Below, piece by piece: positions 9,452 to 18,304 of a stretch of DNA of 64,000 nucleotides (the first letter of the stretch is position 1; each line of letters begins with the position of its first letter). Made by a program: the position numbers and the translations under genes. The notes beneath the pieces were generated by a model. It was not told the origin of the DNA. It searched no databases and saw only the letters and a list, made by a program, of their open reading frames with translations. The stretch lies in the NCBI GenBank assembly GCA_000509105.1, contig BAIF02000026.1:1-64000 (forward strand), given 5' to 3'. This stretch comes from Clostridiales bacterium VE202-21 (lineage in GTDB: Bacteria > Bacillota > Clostridia > Lachnospirales > Lachnospiraceae).

Positions 9452-10480
9452 TTATAATTCCTGGCGGTTCCCATACATTTGTTCATAATAGTTCTGGTAA
9501 TCGCCGGAAATAATGTTTTCCCACCAGTCTTTGTTATCCAGATACCACTGGATGGTCTTTTTGATGCCGTCCGCAAACTTTGTTTCCGGAAGCCAGCCAA
9601 GCTCATTATGGATTTTGGTTGGATCAATCGCGTAGCGCATGTCGTGGCCCTTGCGGTCTTCTACATATGTGATCAGGCTCTCTGGCTTGCCGAGTTCCTT
9701 ACAGATGATCTTAACAATATCAATGTTTTTCATCTCGTTGTGTCCGCCGATATTGTAGACTTCCCCCACGCGTCCCTTGTGGATGATTAGGTCGATTGCC
9801 TTGCAGTGGTCTTCGACATAGAGCCAGTCACGGACATTTTCTCCCTTGCCGTAGACCGGGAGCGGTTTGTCGTTTAACGCATTCGCAATCATAAGCGGAA
9901 TCAGTTTTTCCGGAAAATGATACGGCCCGTAGTTGTTAGAGCAGCGGCTGATGGTGACCGGAAGCCCATAGGTACGGTAGTAGGCCATTACAAGCAGGTC
10001 TGCTCCGGCCTTGGAGGAGCTGTAGGGGGAACTCGTGTGGATTGGCGTCTCCTCGGTGAAGAAGAGATCCGGTCTGTCCAGAGGCAGATCGCCGTATACC
10101 TCGTCGGTTGATACCTGATGGTAACGGGTGATGCCGTATTTGCGGCAGGCATCCATCAGTACGGCAGTTCCTTTGATGTTTGTATCCAAGAACACCTCCG
10201 GGTTCTCAATAGAACGGTCCACGTGGCTTTCAGCAGCAAAATTCACGACCATGTCAGGGTATTCCTCTTCGAATAATTTCTCCACTGCAGCGCGGTCTGT
10301 GATGCTTTCTTTTACAAAACGAAAATTCGGGTTATCCATTACAGGTGCGAGAGTAGAGAGATTGCCTGCATAAGTCAGACAGTCCAGGCAGATAATGCGG
10401 TAGTCCGGGTAGTTGTCTAACATATGGAATATAAAGTTGCTTCCGATGAATCCGGCGCCGCCGGTTACGATTATTGTCAT
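9452..10480 (-). CDS. rfbB: dTDP-glucose 4,6-dehydratase
   Basis: Extended SDR enzyme of 342 residues, second step of the rhamnose pathway (dTDP-glucose to dTDP-4-keto-6-deoxyglucose). Visible: NAD-binding TGGAGFIGSNF at residues 5-15, VNFAAESHVDRSIENP, STDEVYGDLP with the catalytic Asp-Glu pair, YSSSKAGAD with the catalytic Tyr and Lys, and SRCSNNYGPYHFPEKLIP. Its product could also feed the nearby DegT-family aminotransferase. Preceded by AGGAGACTATCACC. Confidence 0.95.
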   Translation of the reverse strand: MTIIVTGGAGFIGSNFIFHMLDNYPDYRIICLDCLTYAGNLSTLAPVMDNPNFRFVKESITDRAAVEKLFEEEYPDMVVNFAAESHVDRSIENPEVFLDTNIKGTAVLMDACRKYGITRYHQVSTDEVYGDLPLDRPDLFFTEETPIHTSSPYSSSKAGADLLVMAYYRTYGLPVTISRCSNNYGPYHFPEKLIPLMIANALNDKPLPVYGKGENVRDWLYVEDHCKAIDLIIHKGRVGEVYNIGGHNEMKNIDIVKIICKELGKPESLITYVEDRKGHDMRYAIDPTKIHNELGWLPETKFADGIKKTIQWYLDNKDWWENIISGDYQNYYEQMYGNRQEL

Positions 10481-10523
10481 GGTGATAGTCTCCTTATAGT
10501 ATATTCTTTGTTTTCAACTGTTA

Positions 10524-11419
10524 TTAATGTAGGACATCCAGAAATTTTCCGTCCAGAACGTCCTTTAGATATTGGCCGTACTGGTTTTTCCTGAATATCT
10601 CATAGACCTCCAGAATGTCATCTTTGGTGATCCATCCGTTCATATAGGCGATTTCCTCCAGGCATGCAATCTTGCGGTGCTGGTGAGATTCCACCGTTTT
10701 AACAAAATTAGTGGCTTCCACGAGGCTCTCGTGAGTTCCGGTATCCAGCCAGGTGAAGCCCTGACCGAGCAGTTCCACATTCAAGCTGTTATTTTCAAGA
10801 TAGATACAGTTCAGGTCTGTGATCTCCAGCTCTCCGCGGATCCCTGGCGTCAGGCTTTTTGCGTATTCTACAACCTTGTTGTCATAAAAATACAGGCCGG
10901 TAACACAGTAGTTGCTTTTGGGTGCTGCAGGTTTTTCCTCTATAGAAATGGCCTTTCCTTCGTTATTAAATTCAACGATTCCAAAACGCTCCGGATCATC
11001 CACATAATAGCCGAAAATGGTGGCACCTCTGCCTGATTCTGCGTTTTCGACTGCAGCTTTCAGCCTTTTTTTCAGCCCGTGGCCGGCAAAAATGTTATCG
11101 CCGAGTACCATGCAACGGTATCATTTCCGATAAACTCTTCGCCGATGATAAACGCCTGAGCCAGACCGTCCGGGCTTGGCTGCACTGCGTAACTAAGCTC
11201 CACTCCGAACTGGTGTCCGTCGCCTAAAAGCTCCTTGAACCTGGGAGTATCCTGTGGCGTGGAAATAATTAAAATATCGCGGATGCCGGCATTCATGAGC
11301 ACGGACATCGGATAATAAATCATGGGTTTATCATAGATCGGCAGTAACTGTTTGGAGGTTACCATTGTCAGAGGATAGAGGCGCGTCCCCGAACCTCCTG
11401 CTAAAATAATTCCTTTCAT
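10524..11419 (-). pseudogene. rfbA: Glucose-1-phosphate thymidylyltransferase, frameshifted
   Basis: First enzyme of dTDP-rhamnose synthesis, making dTDP-glucose. The 5' part (to 11419) reads [18 protein letters not shown] with the nucleotide-binding loop and breaks after FIGNDTVA. The remainder continues in the next frame as [18 protein letters not shown] to [11 protein letters not shown]. Restoring one A at about 11111 (GCATGG to GCAATGG) recreates a standard protein of about 297 residues. Both halves are otherwise well conserved, so this is either a fresh mutation or a sequencing deletion. It starts the operon, about 64 bases after the predicted MerR-type promoter, with AAAGGAGATTTCTT as ribosome site. 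Confidence 0.9.
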
Positions 11420-11483
11420 AAGAAATCTCCTTTATCTGTATGGACTACTGGTATCAAAGATTAGTTGTTCTGATTCAAGCTGT

Positions 11484-11524
11484 GTGTATATTATAAAAGG
11501 TGACCTAAGGTCACCTTCAAGCCT
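11484..11524 (-). promoter_or_regulatory. MerR-type promoter/operator of the rhamnose operon
   Basis: On the minus strand there is a -35 TTGAAG (11515-11520), a spacer of exactly 19 bp and a -10 TATAAT (11490-11495). The spacer contains most of the perfect dyad AAGGTGACC-TTA-GGTCACCTT (11497-11517). A 19-bp spacer with a centred dyad is the known hallmark of promoters remodelled by MerR-family activators. The promoter faces rfbA, and a MerR-type gene ends 58 bp upstream. The dyad could also act as a hairpin terminator for that gene, but the exact promoter geometry favours an operator. Confidence 0.7.
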
Positions 11525-11581
11525 TTTCATAAATTCTTAAGAATTTTATGGAAAAAAACTCAGTTGGGCATGGATGAAGCA

Positions 11582-12778
11582 TTACTTTTTGGGAGTGCAG
11601 ATAAATAATCCGGCCTCCTTTGTAATATGAAACCCACCTGCTGTTTTCTTTTTTACAAATGCGCGGAATTCCGTATAATGTTCTGAAATATACTGATACT
11701 GGTTGCCGTGGCAGGAAAGAATATAGGAGATCAGCGGCTCCGGTTCCGGGATCAGCAGGGAGTCTTCGTAGAGTCTCCAGTCCGTTTCCGCAAAATATTC
11801 CTTTAGGATACCGGCGCCATTTTCAAGGCCAAATTTTTCATATAACTTGTCTGCCGAAAGCATGATTCTCTCGTCAAATTCATGTACAAGCCGGCTGACT
11901 TCCGCCATATGGCGGGAACTGTAGGCGCTGCACAAAAAGCGGCCGTCCGGTTTCAGAACACGCCGTACTTCGCTGCATACCTGTGGGATATCCTCGCAGT
12001 AGAAGAGCACATGGTTGGCAATAACCAGATCCAGGCTGTGCTCTTCGAAGGGAAGCCGGTGGCAGTCAAAGGCCTCAAAAGAAAAACGGGAGTCCTTTGC
12101 TCCAACAGCCCGGCGGGCATCCCGGAGCATTCCTTCAGAGATATCGGACAGTGTGATATGAACATGTGCCGGGAGTTTTGAAAGGTTTTCTTTCCAAAGT
12201 GTCCCGTCTCCGCATCCAATTTCAAGGATTTCCATTCCCGGCTCAATCCGGCACTGTTCACAGATCCATGGAAACCAGCCCTGTGGATTCTGGGAATATA
12301 GGCTGTGGAGATTGATTCTTGCAGAAATGTTAGAAGCATTCTGATACTGATTTTTCAAACTGCTTTCCATGCCGGTCAGATGGATGAGATTCAGCATCTG
12401 GCTCCAGTCAATGTTATGCTCCTTCTGAATCACTTCCGCGGTATCCTGGATTGCTTTTTCAACGAGCTGCATTTGCTCGATCCGATCCTGAACGAGCTTT
12501 AGCTGAATATGCAGTGAGTTCAGCATAAAGTGGTAATCGGAATCATTTATGGTCATCTGACGGATGTCATCCAGAGAGAAACCCAGGTACTTCAGCAAGA
12601 GAATCTGCTGAAGCCGCGCAAAATCGGCATCCGTATAAAAACGTGCTCCCGACTCTGTGACAAGAGAGGGTTTTAATATATCCTGTTTATCGTAATAACG
12701 GATTGTGCGCAGAGTGACATGAGCCATGCGCGCAAACTCACCGGAAGAATAGTAACCTGGCTTTTTCATTGCTTTCAT
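11582..12778 (-). CDS. MerR-type regulator fused to SAM-dependent methyltransferase
   Basis: 398 residues. Residues about 9-75 are a MerR winged helix (YYSSGEFARMAHVTLRTIRY, then the ESGARFYTDADFARLQQILL wing), followed by a coiled-coil dimerisation helix. Residues about 175-290 are a class I methyltransferase: motif I ILEIGCGDGTLW, an acidic TLSDISEGML, and the post-motif DLVIANHVLFYCEDIPQ. The methyltransferase sits where a ligand-sensing domain normally does, so SAM or a small substrate may be the signal. It lies directly upstream of the rhamnose operon and its MerR-like promoter, which suggests but does not prove that it controls it. Confidence 0.85.
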   Translation of the reverse strand: MKAMKKPGYYSSGEFARMAHVTLRTIRYYDKQDILKPSLVTESGARFYTDADFARLQQILLLKYLGFSLDDIRQMTINDSDYHFMLNSLHIQLKLVQDRIEQMQLVEKAIQDTAEVIQKEHNIDWSQMLNLIHLTGMESSLKNQYQNASNISARINLHSLYSQNPQGWFPWICEQCRIEPGMEILEIGCGDGTLWKENLSKLPAHVHITLSDISEGMLRDARRAVGAKDSRFSFEAFDCHRLPFEEHSLDLVIANHVLFYCEDIPQVCSEVRRVLKPDGRFLCSAYSSRHMAEVSRLVHEFDERIMLSADKLYEKFGLENGAGILKEYFAETDWRLYEDSLLIPEPEPLISYILSCHGNQYQYISEHYTEFRAFVKKKTAGGFHITKEAGLFICTPKK

Positions 12779-12828
12779 CCTTTCGAAACTTGTCCGGCAG
12801 TAAGCTGCAGAATAAGATATTATAAAAT

Positions 12829-12857
12829 ATTATAAAGGGAAAACAAAGAAGAGGCAA
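12829..12857 (-). promoter_or_regulatory. Sigma-A-type promoter of the MerR-methyltransferase gene
   Basis: Minus-strand TTGCCT (12852-12857), 17-bp spacer and TATAAT (12829-12834), about 45 bp before the start codon. The spacer is a normal 17 bp without a strong dyad, unlike the downstream rfbA promoter. Confidence 0.5.
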
Positions 12858-12901
12858 TGAATAGTTGTAATAATAACGCAGGCCCGGGCTGCTGCAAATA
12901 A

Positions 12902-13045
12902 TTACTTGTCCATGTAAAGGCGCAGAAATTTTTCCTGCTGCTCGTCATCTGTCAGTCGGTCATAAAGAGTGCTGCAGTGCAGGATGCAAAACAAAACAAA
13001 GGTGATAAGACAAAACAAAAACACGCCTATTATAAAATAGATCAT
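12902..13045 (-). CDS. Small single-pass membrane protein (47 aa)
   Basis: A 47-residue protein beginning MIYFIIGVFLFCLITFVLF, one hydrophobic helix (about residues 2-24), followed by a hydrophilic tail with YDRLTDDEQQEKFLRLYMDK. A strong AAGGAGGGGC ribosome site lies just upstream of the ATG. I do not recognise a named family. It precedes the MerR-methyltransferase gene on the same strand, with that gene's promoter between them. The tail might contact a cytoplasmic partner. Confidence 0.6.
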   Translation of the reverse strand: MIYFIIGVFLFCLITFVLFCILHCSTLYDRLTDDEQQEKFLRLYMDK

Positions 13046-13196
13046 ATAGCCCCTCCTTATGATATTTCTATACATCTTATTATATGCAGGCTAAGGCACA
13101 AATACTCCAATAATTTCACTGTACCAGGATTTTACGGCGAGATCATAAAGTTCTGCATCCGGGAGGAGATATCAAGAAATTATTTTAAAAATCAGA

Positions 13197-13282
13197 CAGC
13201 AGCAAAATACCGCTGCAGTTCCGGCGCACATGAGAAATAAAAGTCATGTAACCGCCGGAACGAAGACAGTGTTTTGCTGCTG
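13197..13282 (-). terminator. Two-tier inverted repeat after the heptad-repeat gene
   Basis: The outer arms CAGCAGCAAAATAC (13197-13210) and GTGTTTTGCTGCTG (13269-13282) pair over 14 bp with one mismatch. After seven unpaired bases on each side, GTTCCGGCG pairs with CGCCGGAAC, and ATG pairs with CAT near the loop. On the minus strand it is followed by TCTGATTTTT, so it can terminate the operon ending at 13310. It is longer and more elaborate than an ordinary terminator. Confidence 0.55.
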
Positions 13283-13309
13283 CCGAGGAATCAGACACGC
13301 TCTAGTACA

Positions 13310-15818
13310 TTATTTATTAGAAACAAAGATGAATTTCACTTCACCATCCATTCCGTCTGAAATTCCGGAGAAATTCGTATATTTTTTGGAGGAATCTATC
13401 ATCGTGTTCAGCTTATCAAGCAGTCCGTCGAGGTCTCCGTCAAATGCGCTGACCAGTTTTTTGATGCCTTCATCATTGAATTGAATCATGCCGTCATTCA
13501 GTGTTTTTGCGCCGTCATCAAGTTGTTTTACGCCGTCGATCAACGCGCCGGAACCGGTCTGCAGTGTCTGGATACCTGCCGCAAGCGTGCCTGCTCCGGT
13601 ATTGAGGTCACCTGCACCGGAAGCGATCCGGGAAGCGCCTTCCATAAGGCTGGAAGCGCCATTGCTGGCCTCCCCCATCTTCTCGTGTAAGGTTCCTGCA
13701 CCGGTGTTTACCTGAGACGCGCCTTCGGATAACTGCTTCAATCCGGCTGCAAGACCTGCATTCCCGTCGATCCCGCCAAGAACCTGTGATGTGCCGGCCT
13801 TGAGTTGGGAAACTCCCTGATTTACCTGTGTACTGAGTCCGTTCTCACCGTTAACTCCTTCATTAAGGGAGCCGATTCCGTCTTTTATGCTTGGGGTCTG
13901 GGTTGAAGCATCGCCGGTGTTGAGGGCTGCATTCAGCGCGGCAGAACCGGCCCGGATACTGGCGGTGCCAGTGCTGGAATCGCCGGTATTCAATGCATTA
14001 TTTAGAGCAGATGCCGCATAGGTGATACTGGGCACTCCGTTGGAGGGATCCCCATCATTCAGCGCTGCACTTAAGAATGCTGCCCCGCCTGCAATACCGG
14101 GATTTGTACCATCTCCGTGGAAAGCAGTGTCTATTGCCGTGGCTCCTGCAGCAACCTCCTGGGCCAGAAGGGAAAGTGCGCTGTTATCCGATGCAGGAGC
14201 AGTATTGGCGAGGCTGTCCCGTTCGTTCTGGTCTGCCTGGAGGCTGCCAATCACGCCCTCGAGGCTTCCAGTGTGCCTTCCGGCAGATCCTCACAGCCCT
14301 GGAGGGTGGTTTCCAGTTCCTGAAGCTGTGTCACTTCATCCCAGCTGCTGGTAGTATCGCCTGCAGCCTGACTCTCTGGGCCTGCTGACAGGGCATTGGC
14401 GAGCTGCCACGCGGCAGCGGACAGCTCACCGGTACCCGCGGCAGTCTCTTGTATACCGCTATTCAGATTCGCAGCCCCCGCAGCTGCCTGCTGGTACCTG
14501 CGTCCAGAGCCGCGGCTCCGTCGCTTACCTGCTGGATTCCTGCATCCAGAGCCGCGGCACCGGCGGCGGTTTGGGCGATTCCGTCATTCAGGACAGCGAT
14601 TCCCTGGCACAATGCAGGAAGCTGGGCACCAAGAGACTTCTGCATCTCCTGGACGCCTGCATCCAGTGCCTGAACTCCGGGGAGAAGCTCATCGGTCACC
14701 TTGCCGGAAACCAGATTCAATCCTGCATGGAGTTCTCCGGCGCCTGTGTTTAATGCGCCGGTTCCGTCCAGCAGCTGGGAGGCTCCTTCAGTCAGGGCAG
14801 CGCTTCCATCCCTGAGTTCATTGCTGCCTGTGGCCAGTGTTTCGGTTCCCTCCTTTAAGGCGCTGCTGCCCGAAACCAGCTGTCCGATTCCGTCCGTCAG
14901 TGTGCCGGAGGAGGAGAGCAGTGTATCCAGCCCGCTTTTCAGCTCTCCCGAACCGTCCACCAGCTGATTGGCAGAATCCTGCAGTTTATTCATGGAACTT
15001 TTCAGGTCGTTCAGATCATCCAGTTTATCCGTCTCCAGACTGTTAAATACATCGTTAGTTGCGATTGTAATACCCTCCACGGCATCATAGTCTGTTACGT
15101 CGGCCTCCAGCTCAAAATAATCCGGTATATCTAAATCAGTCACACCTAGGTTTTCCTTTACCTGGGGAAGCCCCATGCCGAGAGCCATGTCTCTGTCACC
15201 GTCGGAGACAAGTTTACCGTTCGTGATCTTAATATTCGTGAACTTATCAGCATCCAGAATCAGTCCGGTTACCATCAGAAACGGCGTATACTCACTGCCG
15301 TTTTTTCCCGATGTGTTCTGGTACTGGTAACGTATCAGCAGATGACCGTTTTTTCCCTGCAGCTCGCCGGCGCTGATGGATTTGCCGTCCAGCGTGTATG
15401 TGATTGTAACACCCACTGGCAGAGCCCGGGTTGTCGTCCCCTGATAGCAGATGTCCTTGCTGTCTCCATCCCAGGTGATGCTGCTGCTTTTCTGGGTAAA
15501 TGGTTCATCGCCCTTGACATTCTCTATATTTTCCAGCGTGGAAACATCTTTAATTTCTGACGCGTCCTTCACATTTTTCAGCTGGTCAGACACCGTGACG
15601 GCTGTAACGGAGCCGCTGCCGTCTATTTTGGCATATACAGTTTCGTCCTTTACAGGCCTGACACGGGATTCGGATGTCTTGGTATCTTTGACAGCGGATT
15701 CCTCCGTCTTGGCCGTGTTCTCCTTTGCATAACAGGCGACAGGCACGGCCAGTGTGCCGGCTGCCATGGACATAGCCAGTGCGATTGCTACGAGTGTCTT
15801 ATATTCTCTGTTTTTCAT
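13310..15818 (-). pseudogene. Secreted xxxLxxG heptad-repeat protein, two frameshifts
   Basis: Exported protein of about 830 residues if repaired. It has an N-terminal signal peptide (basic start, then a hydrophobic stretch ending PVACYAKE) and a folded domain to about residue 260. A very long array of Leu/Gly heptads follows (for example LVDGSGELKSGLDTLLSSSG), of the type seen in YhgE/Pip-like and RND-associated secreted proteins. The frame breaks near 14470 and again near 14255-14280; each is repaired by adding one base. The last segment ends in FSGISDGMDGEVKFIF, with no C-terminal membrane anchor seen. It follows an MMPL exporter by 65 bp, so it is probably a partner of that exporter outside the cell. 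Confidence 0.75.
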
Positions 15819-15883
15819 ATCAGTTTACCTCCTCAATAAATCTGTTGACTCCAATTATTTATTCCCGCAGGGAATCCCTTAAC

Positions 15884-17995
15884 TCAGACATTAGCGCAGG
15901 CCTCATCGGCCGGCTTCTCTTTCTTCTTGATACATCCGCGCATATCTTTCGTAGTAGCACAGATGACTCTGTCAAAGACCATCAGCATGGATGGCAGTAT
16001 GAAAATAACTGTAAACATACTGATGACAGCTCCCCGGGCCATCAGGGTACATAGGGCGGATATCATATCAATATCGGAATAAAGCCCGACTCCAAATGTG
16101 GCGGCGAAGAAGCCCAGGGCAGACACAATAACCGAACTGACAGAAGCAGAAACCGCAATCTGTATAGAGTCCCTTTTTGCTTTTCCTCTGCAGCGCTCTT
16201 TTTTGTATCTGGTTGTCATCAGGATTGCATAATCAACGGTTGCCCCCAGTTGTATTGTTCCAATGACGATAGAAGCGATAAAGGGCATTTTTGTCCCTGT
16301 AAAATAGGGGATTCCCAGGTTAATGAAGATTGCAAATTCAATGACGGCAACAAGGATCACTGGCAGTGATATGGATTTAAACACGAGTGCGATTATGATA
16401 AATATGGCGATAATGGAAACCGCGCTAACCACCTTAAAATCCTTATCGGTGATCGTGATCAGATCCTTCGTACAGGGGGCCTCGCCGATCAGCATAGCGG
16501 AAGAATCGTATTTTTTTACAATATCATTCAGCACAGTGCATTGGTGGTTAACTTCGTCGGTCGCTACCTTGTATTCGGACTGTACCAGTATCAGCTGCCA
16601 GTCACCGGCCTTTAATGTCTCTGTCAGTCCGTCAGGTATGACATCCCGGGGAATGGCGGAGCCGATGAGACTGTCGAGCCCAAGCGCGAACTTGACCCCT
16701 TTCACATCGGACAGATCATCCAGCATCGCTTTTGCTTCCTTGGCCGGAAGATCTGCATTTGCCAGAACCATATGTGTGGCATTCATATCAAATTCGTCTG
16801 CCAGTTTGTCATTTGCCTTGATACTCTCCAGATACTTCGGCAGAGTTGCATCCAGGTTATAGTAAACTTCCGCTTTGCTGTATCCCCAGAGAGCGGGTAA
16901 GAGCAGTACGATGAAGAGGAGAATGAAAGCCTTAAAGCGTTTTGTTATAAACGTTGCAGGTTTCTCCATGCTCGGTATAATGGAGCGGTGCGTTGTTTTC
17001 TGAATCAGTTTGTCAAAAACAAGCAGGAAGGAGGGCAGTATGGTGACACAGCTTATGACACCAAATATGACGCCCTTTGCCATGACAATGCCGAGGTCTT
17101 TTCCAAGAGTAAAGCTCATAAAGCAAAGTGCAATGAAGCCGGCCACTGTTGTAACGGAGCTTCCGACCACAGAGGAAAATGTATTGGAAATCGCGTGGGC
17201 CATTGCCCGTTCCTTATCTCCCGGGTAACGCTGCTGGTTCTCCTGATAGCTGTGCCACAGGAAGATAGAGTAGTCCATGGTAACCCCAAGCTGGAGCACC
17301 GCGCTTAAAGCCTTAGTAATATAGGAAATCTCTCCGAGAAAGTAATTGGTTCCCATATTATAGAGGATTGCCATTCCAATACTCAGCATGAAGAAAACAG
17401 GCAGTATCCAGCAGTCCATAAATACAGAAAGCACAATACAGCTCAGGATAACGGCGATGAGTACATAGATTGGGGTTTCCTTTTCAGAAAGCTGCTTGAT
17501 GTCGGTGACCACTGCAGACATGCTGCTCAGATAGCATTGTTTATTTGTAACACTGCGGATCTCCGTTATGGCATCCATAGTGCTGTCTGCGGAAGTCGTG
17601 TCATCAAAGAAGATCGCCATCAGAGTGGCATCCTCTGTTTTAAACACATCTTTTAGTTTATCAGGCAGGATATCAATGGGCATGGAAGTGTCCGCTATGG
17701 AATCATACCAAATGACGTCCGCAACGCCGTCTACACTTTTGATTTTCTCCTTTACTTCAGCCGCATCTTTGGTATTCATGCCTTCCACAACTTCCATTGC
17801 GAAAGCACCTTTTCCAAACTCATCCATCAGGATGTTCTGCCCCTTCATCGTATCGATATTATCAGGCAGATAATAAAGTATGTCGTAGTTGACTCTGGTT
17901 TTCAGGAATCCCAAAGCCGATGGTATCAGAAGTAAAATGCCGAGTATCAGGATGACAACCCGATACTTCACTATTTTTTTACCTGCATTCACCAT
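15884..17995 (-). CDS. MMPL/RND-family membrane exporter
   Basis: 703-residue RND-superfamily transporter with the duplicated plan of one membrane helix, an extracellular loop and a bundle of further helices, twice. Helices are evident at about 12-30, 175-290, 360-380 and 540-690. The two halves carry related segments LGVTMDYSIFLWHSYQENQ and LGATVDYAILMTTRYKKE, the proton-relay type motif of MMPL proteins. The C-terminus is basic and cytoplasmic. The start is supported by AGGGAGG 8 bases upstream. It is co-transcribed with the heptad-repeat protein and divergent from a TetR gene; the substrate (lipid, peptide or drug) is unknown. Confidence 0.88.
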   Translation of the reverse strand: MVNAGKKIVKYRVVILILGILLLIPSALGFLKTRVNYDILYYLPDNIDTMKGQNILMDEFGKGAFAMEVVEGMNTKDAAEVKEKIKSVDGVADVIWYDSIADTSMPIDILPDKLKDVFKTEDATLMAIFFDDTTSADSTMDAITEIRSVTNKQCYLSSMSAVVTDIKQLSEKETPIYVLIAVILSCIVLSVFMDCWILPVFFMLSIGMAILYNMGTNYFLGEISYITKALSAVLQLGVTMDYSIFLWHSYQENQQRYPGDKERAMAHAISNTFSSVVGSSVTTVAGFIALCFMSFTLGKDLGIVMAKGVIFGVISCVTILPSFLLVFDKLIQKTTHRSIIPSMEKPATFITKRFKAFILLFIVLLLPALWGYSKAEVYYNLDATLPKYLESIKANDKLADEFDMNATHMVLANADLPAKEAKAMLDDLSDVKGVKFALGLDSLIGSAIPRDVIPDGLTETLKAGDWQLILVQSEYKVATDEVNHQCTVLNDIVKKYDSSAMLIGEAPCTKDLITITDKDFKVVSAVSIIAIFIIIALVFKSISLPVILVAVIEFAIFINLGIPYFTGTKMPFIASIVIGTIQLGATVDYAILMTTRYKKERCRGKAKRDSIQIAVSASVSSVIVSALGFFAATFGVGLYSDIDMISALCTLMARGAVISMFTVIFILPSMLMVFDRVICATTKDMRGCIKKKEKPADEACANV

Positions 17996-18019
17996 GTTTC
18001 ATGCCTCCCTTTTAAATTA

Positions 18020-18125
18020 TGACTATTAGTCATTTTTAAGACTAAAAGTAATATACAATAAAAATGACCAAAAGTCAATAATATTCAAAAGAAAAGTTGA
18101 CTTTGGGTCATTTTGAAATTATAAT
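18020..18125. promoter_or_regulatory. Divergent promoters with three TetR-type operators
   Basis: Three copies of TGAC-N5-GTCA lie at 18020-18032, 18065-18077 and 18098-18110. The exporter promoter on the minus strand is TTGACT (18073-18078), 17 bp, TATATT (18050-18055). The tetR promoter on the plus strand is TTGACT (18097-18102), 17 bp, TATAAT (18120-18125). Operators 2 and 3 each overlap one -35 box, and operator 1 lies downstream of the exporter -10. This layout predicts that one repressor closes both promoters. Confidence 0.8.
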
Positions 18126-18304
18126 ATAGAAAATTGCAACTGTTTTGTACAGGACTGTGGAAGCAAAAACAGGTGTGTGGAAATAGGATTCCGTTTTAAA
18201 CAAGCCCCGGTACCCACGGCAGATTTCATGGGCTGGCGGCGTGTCTGTTTATGGCAGGGTTCTGGCCGGAAACGAAAAAATTAATCGAAAGAGTGGGGAA
18301 AATT

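Noticed and set aside
11497-11517. Dyad read as a simple terminator of the MerR-methyltransferase gene
   Set aside because: A terminator role is possible, but the exact TTGAAG-19 bp-TATAAT frame around it is better explained as a MerR-type promoter.
14396-14815. Open frames on the plus strand opposite the heptad-repeat gene
   Set aside because: They are shadows of a repetitive Gly/Ala/Leu-rich coding sequence, with low-complexity Pro/Ser/Arg translations and no ribosome site.
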